A DNA stretch of 64,000 bases, taken from contig NC_081340.1 in the NCBI RefSeq assembly GCF_022539665.2, forward strand, positions 5,641,357 through 5,705,356, given 5' to 3'. Positions 58,492 to 64,000 of this stretch are shown here, one piece after another; the first letter of the stretch is position 1, and every line of letters begins with the position of its first letter. Both the position numbers and the translations under genes were made by a program. This DNA is from Daphnia carinata (Eukaryota > Arthropoda > Branchiopoda > Diplostraca > Daphniidae). The notes beneath the pieces were generated by a model. The model did no database searches and was not told the origin of the DNA. It was given only the letters and a program-made list of their open reading frames with translations.

Positions 58492-58988
58492 TTTCGAAGA
58501 GTAATGATTACATATGCTTCGCTTATTTTTTTTTCTCTACTGGACAATAATAATGACAGCCACCTAGCGGGCGATTTTTCAGCAAACGTGTTGTATTGTT
58601 TTTTTAATTATTATTTTAAAAAGCGGCTGCTAACAAAAAGGGTTGATGATTTTAGCTCCAATTTAGCTCTTCGAAACAATTTATTAATGAACTGCATTGT
58701 GATTAAAATCTATACTACCAGTATTTTAGTTATGAATTTCTAGCGTGTGAATGTTAAACAACAGCTAGGGAAACCCTTTTTTGGCTACCTGCCAAATACC
58801 CTAAATTTGTTTACAAATGGTAGCTACTCAGTGATGATTATTGTACATTTTCAAATACTAAAACACTTGTAAAAATGAAGCCGAAAACAAAAAGAAAATT
58901 TGTTTTGTATGCCACCAACTTCTATTTACTTCTAAAGTCATGAGTTTATCAAGGTAAGGAACACATTTTGATATATTATAGAAATAAT
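58492..58988. other. Spacer between LENG1 and SmydA gene
   Basis: No gene seen. It should contain the LENG1 promoter and the 3' UTR of the minus-strand SmydA gene. CCACCTAGCGGGCGA at about 58560-58574 resembles a CTCF-type core. Confidence 0.5.
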
Positions 58989-61065
58989 TTAATCAAGAGT
59001 CTTCAAAAATAAGTCGACATCTCTTAATTCTTTAGCAGAAATCACAGCAAGCTGTCCTTCATCCGTTTCTTCTGGCTCCCACGAAAAGATCGTCGCCGAC
59101 TCTTGCAGCATTTTACGAACCACCTTTTCCCCGAAACCAAAAAAGGTTAGTTTTAATTTTAACATTTCTGTTTTAACAGAAGCATACTTTCACATTGGCT
59201 TGCAATTCTTCCTTCATAATGCTTTGGGTAACGCATAGCTTACGGCATCGAACCGACAGAACTGCCTGTAGTTCGTACAGAAGAATCGCTCTTAATCGCG
59301 TCATTCCTACGTAAAAATAATTTCAATTAATCGTGATTCATTATTATCAAATTACCAGCAACCCAATACCTGGCGACACCGCGTCCGCTACTTTGAGTAG
59401 TTCCAAAGCGAGAGCCTCTTTGGCATTGAGCGTATCGTCGTTCATTTCAATTAGGCTCTGCCCTTCAAGGTGTCCGTACATTTGACAAAGAGCCATTTTA
59501 ACATCCGTCAAATAGAAATGGTTTGGATGCAGGATTTTTGAAAACTTGCGCAGGAATCCTTCACAGTCTTTGAGCGATCCCTTTTTTAAAGCCACTATCT
59601 CCTTGCCGACACTTTCTATTATTTCTGCCACATAGTTGGCTGGCTGACGAGTGCCACATTGTCGACAGACCCAATCACTCGTTTCATCCAAAGGATTCTC
59701 GATCAAAAGGATTCCTGATTGTGGCGGACATTTCTGACAATATAGGCCAGAAATGAAAGTGTCCAATTCGGTAGGATCTTTACAACGTTCGCAGGCACAT
59801 CGAAAGAACTTTGTTTGCGATAAATGACGTTGGCGATTCACCGTGCCCCACAAAGGCTCAGTATAGCAAAGAGATATCTTGTCACCCTTTGAGATTGACA
59901 CGGCTGCCCGGATTACTATGTCTCCCTTGTTGGTAAAAGTCTTGATTGCATTGGCTACGCAGTCGTGTTCCAGCAAGCTGGCCGTCGAGTAGACTGCCAC
60001 TAAACCCTGTGGCGAATTGGCTTTCATCGGCGGCTGCTCGAAACTGTTAACCATCAGAATTCCGCACAGTTGGAGGATCAGCTCTTCCGGTACATCCAGT
60101 CCCAACGTGTCACGAATCAATCGTACGGAAGTGGCTCGATCTACATCTTCCAATCCACCTTGACGTCTTTCTTGAACGTGCGATTCCAGTTGCAGCAATT
60201 CTTCCCAGCGGCCGGGGTTTTGATCCTTAAGCGCTAAACAGCGTAACACCATCACGCTTTGATAGGCTTGAACGGGAAGGCTGCCGACGATGGGACGGCC
60301 ACCTGACGCGATCAATCCGCATTCAACCGCGTGATCCGAATCGTTCGTGTGGCATTCAGCTCTTCCGCAAGTGGGCCAACCGCACTGGGAGCATTTCGTC
60401 CGCCCATCAACGCTCGAATAGCAACTAAGGCAGACTTGGCCAGCTGTGTACTTGGGCCCGATGACTAATGGTTTCTCCTGGAGGATAACATCACCTTTGT
60501 GTTGTTGCCACGGGCATAGAGAACAGGAAGAGAAATGGTAATCGTTTGACTCAAATTTTTAGCGGGTCAGAGTTAAAACATTTTTTTTTTTCTCCCCTTA
60601 AGTTATTAATAGAAATTGGCGTGTTTCGACCAAAGGCGCCCTCTTCGAGGTCCGAGTCGATTCTATTTCAGCTACCATAGTAAAAACACGAAAATAACGA
60701 AGCATATTAATATACCGGCTTTAAGATCCCGACAAGCTATCAATCGACGTCCTACGTTGAGGGTCCGTTCGACGCGGTAGGCCCGGCAATTGGATCGATG
60801 TTTCTTCCAGTCAGCTTTCTGGTGCTCTCTTGAACAGTAGAAGACACTTTGGCAGCCGGAGCAGCGTTGAAGTGCTTCTTTTCCGCAAAAACATTTCCCC
60901 TCCGGTCCAGACATTTCCAATTTCGCCAACTGATGAAAACATAAGGAAGTTAGTAGAACGAAATCGTAGATTGTTAAATAATAGGATATCTATCAGCATC
61001 GAGAAACAATGTCTTTGGGTGTTTCCACAGCTTACGATTGAGCTGGCACACGATGCTGGCATCAT
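58989..61065 (-). CDS. SmydA-type SET and MYND domain protein
   Basis: Putative lysine methyltransferase of the arthropod-expanded SMYD group (closest in memory to Drosophila SmydA-8). Exons: 61065-61036, 60929-60716, 60494-59370, 59306-59188, 59123-58989; 1623 nt, 540 aa, phase consistent. The tiny first exon (MMPASCASSI) joins in frame to the second; translation could also start at MSGPEGK. The MYND finger (about 21-56, CFCGKEALQRCSGCQSVFYC...) is followed by the N-terminal SET strand and a second Cys-rich module (VCLSCYSSVDG...CSQCGWPTC). The SET core has NSFEQ, LLEHDCVANA (in place of the usual NHSCxPN) and LCYTEPLWGT. A post-SET CACERC and a C-terminal helical part end the protein. The changed core motif leaves catalytic activity uncertain. 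It is head-to-head with a paralogue. Confidence 0.88.
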
Positions 61066-61295
61066 TTGATTAATTGGGCGTTTGTTGACGACTCGTTTTT
61101 CTACGTTTATTTCCTAGCTGGCTATCTATTTATAGGTGTAGTGAGAGGAAAAAAACGCTGACACGGGATATCATGTAGAAAAGAACGGGCGGGAGCGACT
61201 GAAGATAGGCCCTCCTCCTCGTTCGACCAACATTTTGGCGCAAAAAAGCACAGATACGCACCAAAAGAAAGAGCATTCATCCATGGGCTGTCGTG
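61066..61295. promoter_or_regulatory. Bidirectional promoter of the SmydA pair
   Basis: Only 230 bp separate the start codons of two diverging paralogues, so their promoters overlap. A short upstream ATG at 61283 (25 codons, other frame) precedes the plus-strand gene's start. No DRE or CRE octamer is present. Confidence 0.55.
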
Positions 61296-63731
61296 ATGAG
61301 CGGTCTCATTATCACCCCTGTACCACTGCCACCATCGATTGGCACTGCCTGCCCGTCTGATGGTCTCCTCTACGAATCATCGCCTCAAACTGTTGAATTA
61401 AAGGTAAGTTTTCGATTGATGAAATTAATTCACTTTTTTGCTGGTTCTATCGCTGCGGTTTGTTTTCGTCTTTTGCTTGGCACCGCGTTTTAAAACGAAT
61501 TTCCCTCCCGCAACTCTGCGCAATCGATTCTATTATTTACATCGATTATTTTTGAAAAGAACGAGACGAAAATAGTTCGACAGGACCCGCACGTGCATCC
61601 TCCGTCAAGGGAAATGGAAGACAACGAGGAAATGCTAGAAATTTCAAAATCTTCTTACCTTGACAAAGACAAACTAACAATAATTCCAATCCTAAAAATA
61701 GATGGCCAGGCGTTGTGATATTGTTTAAACGTTGTTTCTCCCCGTTTTTGCGTCGTTTGTTTTTACTTGGTGGATATATTTTGCGCACGTGATGTACACA
61801 GTGTAGGAGCTGCGCACCCAAACGTAGACAACGGACTAGAATGTAAAAAACACCCTTCCGGAACACTCGAACGATCCGCGAGTCTGTGTTGTTTTGTTGA
61901 AGAAGACCACACTACTACAACCGTCGCCCGTCGTTCGTGACTTCTAAAAATACGTACTTCCGTTGTTTAAAAAAAAAAAGGGGTTTCCAGACGCTTCCCG
62001 ACTTAACGCGGATGTTTACACCCGATAGGTGCTGTCCTCTGCTGTCTTCTTGGAAAATGCCCTAAACAATTTCGCACGAATAATTCTTTCTTTTTGGCAA
62101 TTCTTTTTCGATTTATTCTTAGGCTGCAGAGCCAACGGTTGGCAGTTCGTATAAAATTGGACAATCACCTCACATCGGAAGGTATCCGCCATTTTTCTTA
62201 ATCGTTTTAAACGCAAATTTCTAATTGATTTATTCATTTTATATCAAGGCTTCTAATCGCTACGAGAGACATTAGTGCGGATGAAGTAATTATCGATGGG
62301 GAAGAGGCACTTGCCGTCGGTCCGAAACAAGCGACACATCCGGTTAAGACGACATTTCCTAATCGGAATCAATCCTTTTATGAAATCTCCTTGGTCTTAT
62401 ACTGGAACATATTTATTTTTTTGGCAAACAGGTGTGCCTGAATTGCTATCGACGCGTGGACGGTAGCTATTCGTGTCCGCGTTGCCAATGGCCGCTATGT
62501 TCCGAAGCGTGTTGGCAATCAGAAGACGGCCATCATCAACGATACGAATGTGAACTATTGGCCAGCAGACACGTCCATCCTACGAGAGAAGAACTGAAAC
62601 AAGAAGACTGTCGGCTTTATGATTGCATCGCACCTTTGCGAATTGCCTTGGACAGTCAGCGAAATTCGGAAAGAAGTCGACTATGGCTCGGATTGGAGGA
62701 TCACCGGATGTACCGGAAGAGTATCGGCATTTGGCAGATCGATAAACATACTGTTGTCGATCCAGTTCGTATCAAATGGCAACTGGGCGATCGTTTCGGT
62801 GATGAAGAATTGCAACGAGCATGTGGCGTCTTAGAAGTCAATGCTTTCGAAGTCTGCGATGAAGACAAGTCCATCAGCGCACGAGCTGTTTATTCGCATG
62901 CCTGCCTGATGGCTCACGATTGCGTTCCAAACACGGCGTGTACCGTGAATCCTGCCACTCAAAAGATGACCGTTCGTGCGGCTGTCGATATTCCAGCTGG
63001 CCAAATGATCACCACGTCCTACACTTTTACGTTGGATGGGACATTACGTCGTCGGGCGCATTTGAAAGAAACGAAATTCTTTGATTGTTGCTGTCAGCGT
63101 TGCTCGGATCCGACGGAATTGGGCAGTCATCTTAGTTCATTAGCATGTCCTAGATGTAGTGGTCGGAATTATACTGTTCCTGAAGATCCTCTCAATCCGG
63201 AAAGCTATTGGAAATGTCTGGGAGAGCAATGTGGTAACAGAATTGGTCCATCTCAAGTCAATCAGCTGCTCACCTGTCTCCAGCGCAAAGCAGACGAACT
63301 CAATTATGACGATACTCGAGGACTGGAAATATTTATTGAAACGTGGTCTTCTATTTTGCATCCGAATCATTCGATCTTGATTGGAATTAAATATTACCTA
63401 TGCCATTTCTATGGCAATGCACCTGGATATCAACTACATCAAATGCCACTCCATCTGTTGGCCAGGAAAATCAAACTCTGCGAAGAGCTGTTGGGTGTTG
63501 CTCTTATTCTTGAGCCAGGAGCTTCAAATTTTCATTGTAATATAGATAAAAGTATCAATTCATTATTGCATCATTGCCATTTAATTTGAAACTCAATTCT
63601 TTCTTTTGTTCTTGGTTATTACAGGTAGCTTAATCAAAGAACTCGAGTTGACCGAAAGAGAATTCGCCCGAGGACAGACATCTGAAGAAGACAACGAGAC
63701 AACTGATTTTGAAGATGACAATCAGCCATAG
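61296..63731 (+). CDS. SmydA-type SET protein lacking the N-terminal MYND finger
   Basis: Paralogue of the neighbouring minus-strand gene. Exons: 61296-61403, 62123-62181, 62249-62342, 62432-63536, 63625-63731; 1473 nt, 490 aa, phase consistent. The first exon codes a Pro/Ser-rich leader with no Cys/His finger, so the MYND module of its neighbour is missing. The next exons hold the first SET strands (GRLLIATRDISADEVI). The second Cys module is present (VCLNCYRRVDGSYSCPRCQWPLC). The SET core has NAFEV, LMAHDCVPNT and TSYTFTLDGT, and the post-SET is CCCQRCSDPTELGSHL. An acidic tail ends DFEDDNQP. A MYND exon hidden in the 719-bp first intron was looked for and not found. The start is less certain than the body. 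Confidence 0.85.
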
Positions 63732-63911
63732 CCTTCGGCTATCAATGACGAAAATGGGGATTTAACTTTGATTGAATTTGCTTTAATTTTACGTTTTGCT
63801 TGACAGATTGTGTATACTCGGTTTTGATGAACTTTGCTTTTTTTGTGATGTAACCCGCGTGCTTTTTGGCTATTGATGTGTACATATTTTCGTTCGGTTG
63901 ATTTATATTGC

Positions 63912-63917
63912 AATAAA
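63912..63917 (+). terminator. Polyadenylation signal of the plus-strand SmydA gene
   Basis: AATAAA about 180 bp past the stop codon at 63731. Confidence 0.6.
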
Positions 63918-64000
63918 TATTCTGGTTTAATCTGAAATTTAATTTCTAACGAATACTTGTGGAGAAAAATGAGAATCCATAAGATACATATGCAACAAAA

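Overview
The window is eukaryotic nuclear DNA. Genes are split by short GT-AG introns, many of them 55-90 nt. Spacers are AT-rich and full of homopolymer and CA/GT tracts. The encoded proteins are metazoan, with an arthropod flavour (SmydA-type SET proteins, a Sarm/Ect4-like gene). A compact-genome crustacean such as Daphnia fits best; that is an inference, not a database match. Exon borders below were set by reading splice sites and checking that codon phase carries across every junction. No transcript data were available.

Left part (1-34 kb, minus strand). The first 3.45 kb hold the N-terminal part of the largest RNA polymerase III subunit (POLR3A), which runs off the left edge. Next is a SARM1/Ect4-type NAD+ hydrolase gene. 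Its main coding exons lie at 4.6-13.3 kb, and two further candidate first exons lie at 23.3 and 29.6 kb. If these belong to it, the gene spans about 25 kb, mostly intronic and repeat-rich.

Middle part (34-47 kb). LIM kinase (minus) and a mitochondrial Era-like GTPase (plus) diverge from a 123-bp promoter that carries a perfect TATCGATA (DRE) site. They are followed by a 1.7-kb-codon gene for a large multi-C2H2 zinc-finger protein with a C-terminal ING-like PHD finger. A 2-kb spacer then holds a small foldback and a MITE-like element with terminal inverted repeats.

Right part (47-64 kb). The type I regulatory subunit of PKA has two alternative first exons: one codes for the docking/dimerisation domain, the other for a predicted N-myristoylated leader. 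A perfect cAMP response element sits 300 bp upstream of the second. Then come an unrecognised membrane/coiled-coil gene, DAP1, LENG1, and a head-to-head pair of SmydA-type SET-domain genes, one of which has no N-terminal MYND finger.

The genes are mostly unrelated housekeeping and signalling genes; I see no gene cluster acting as one system. The most useful observations are alternative N-termini in SARM1 and PKA-R1, CRE and DRE sites at promoters, and two single-site frameshifts (POLR3A and the zinc-finger gene) that look like sequence errors because splice phase is restored downstream. Claims about protein family rest on remembered conserved motifs; species and isoform claims are inference.
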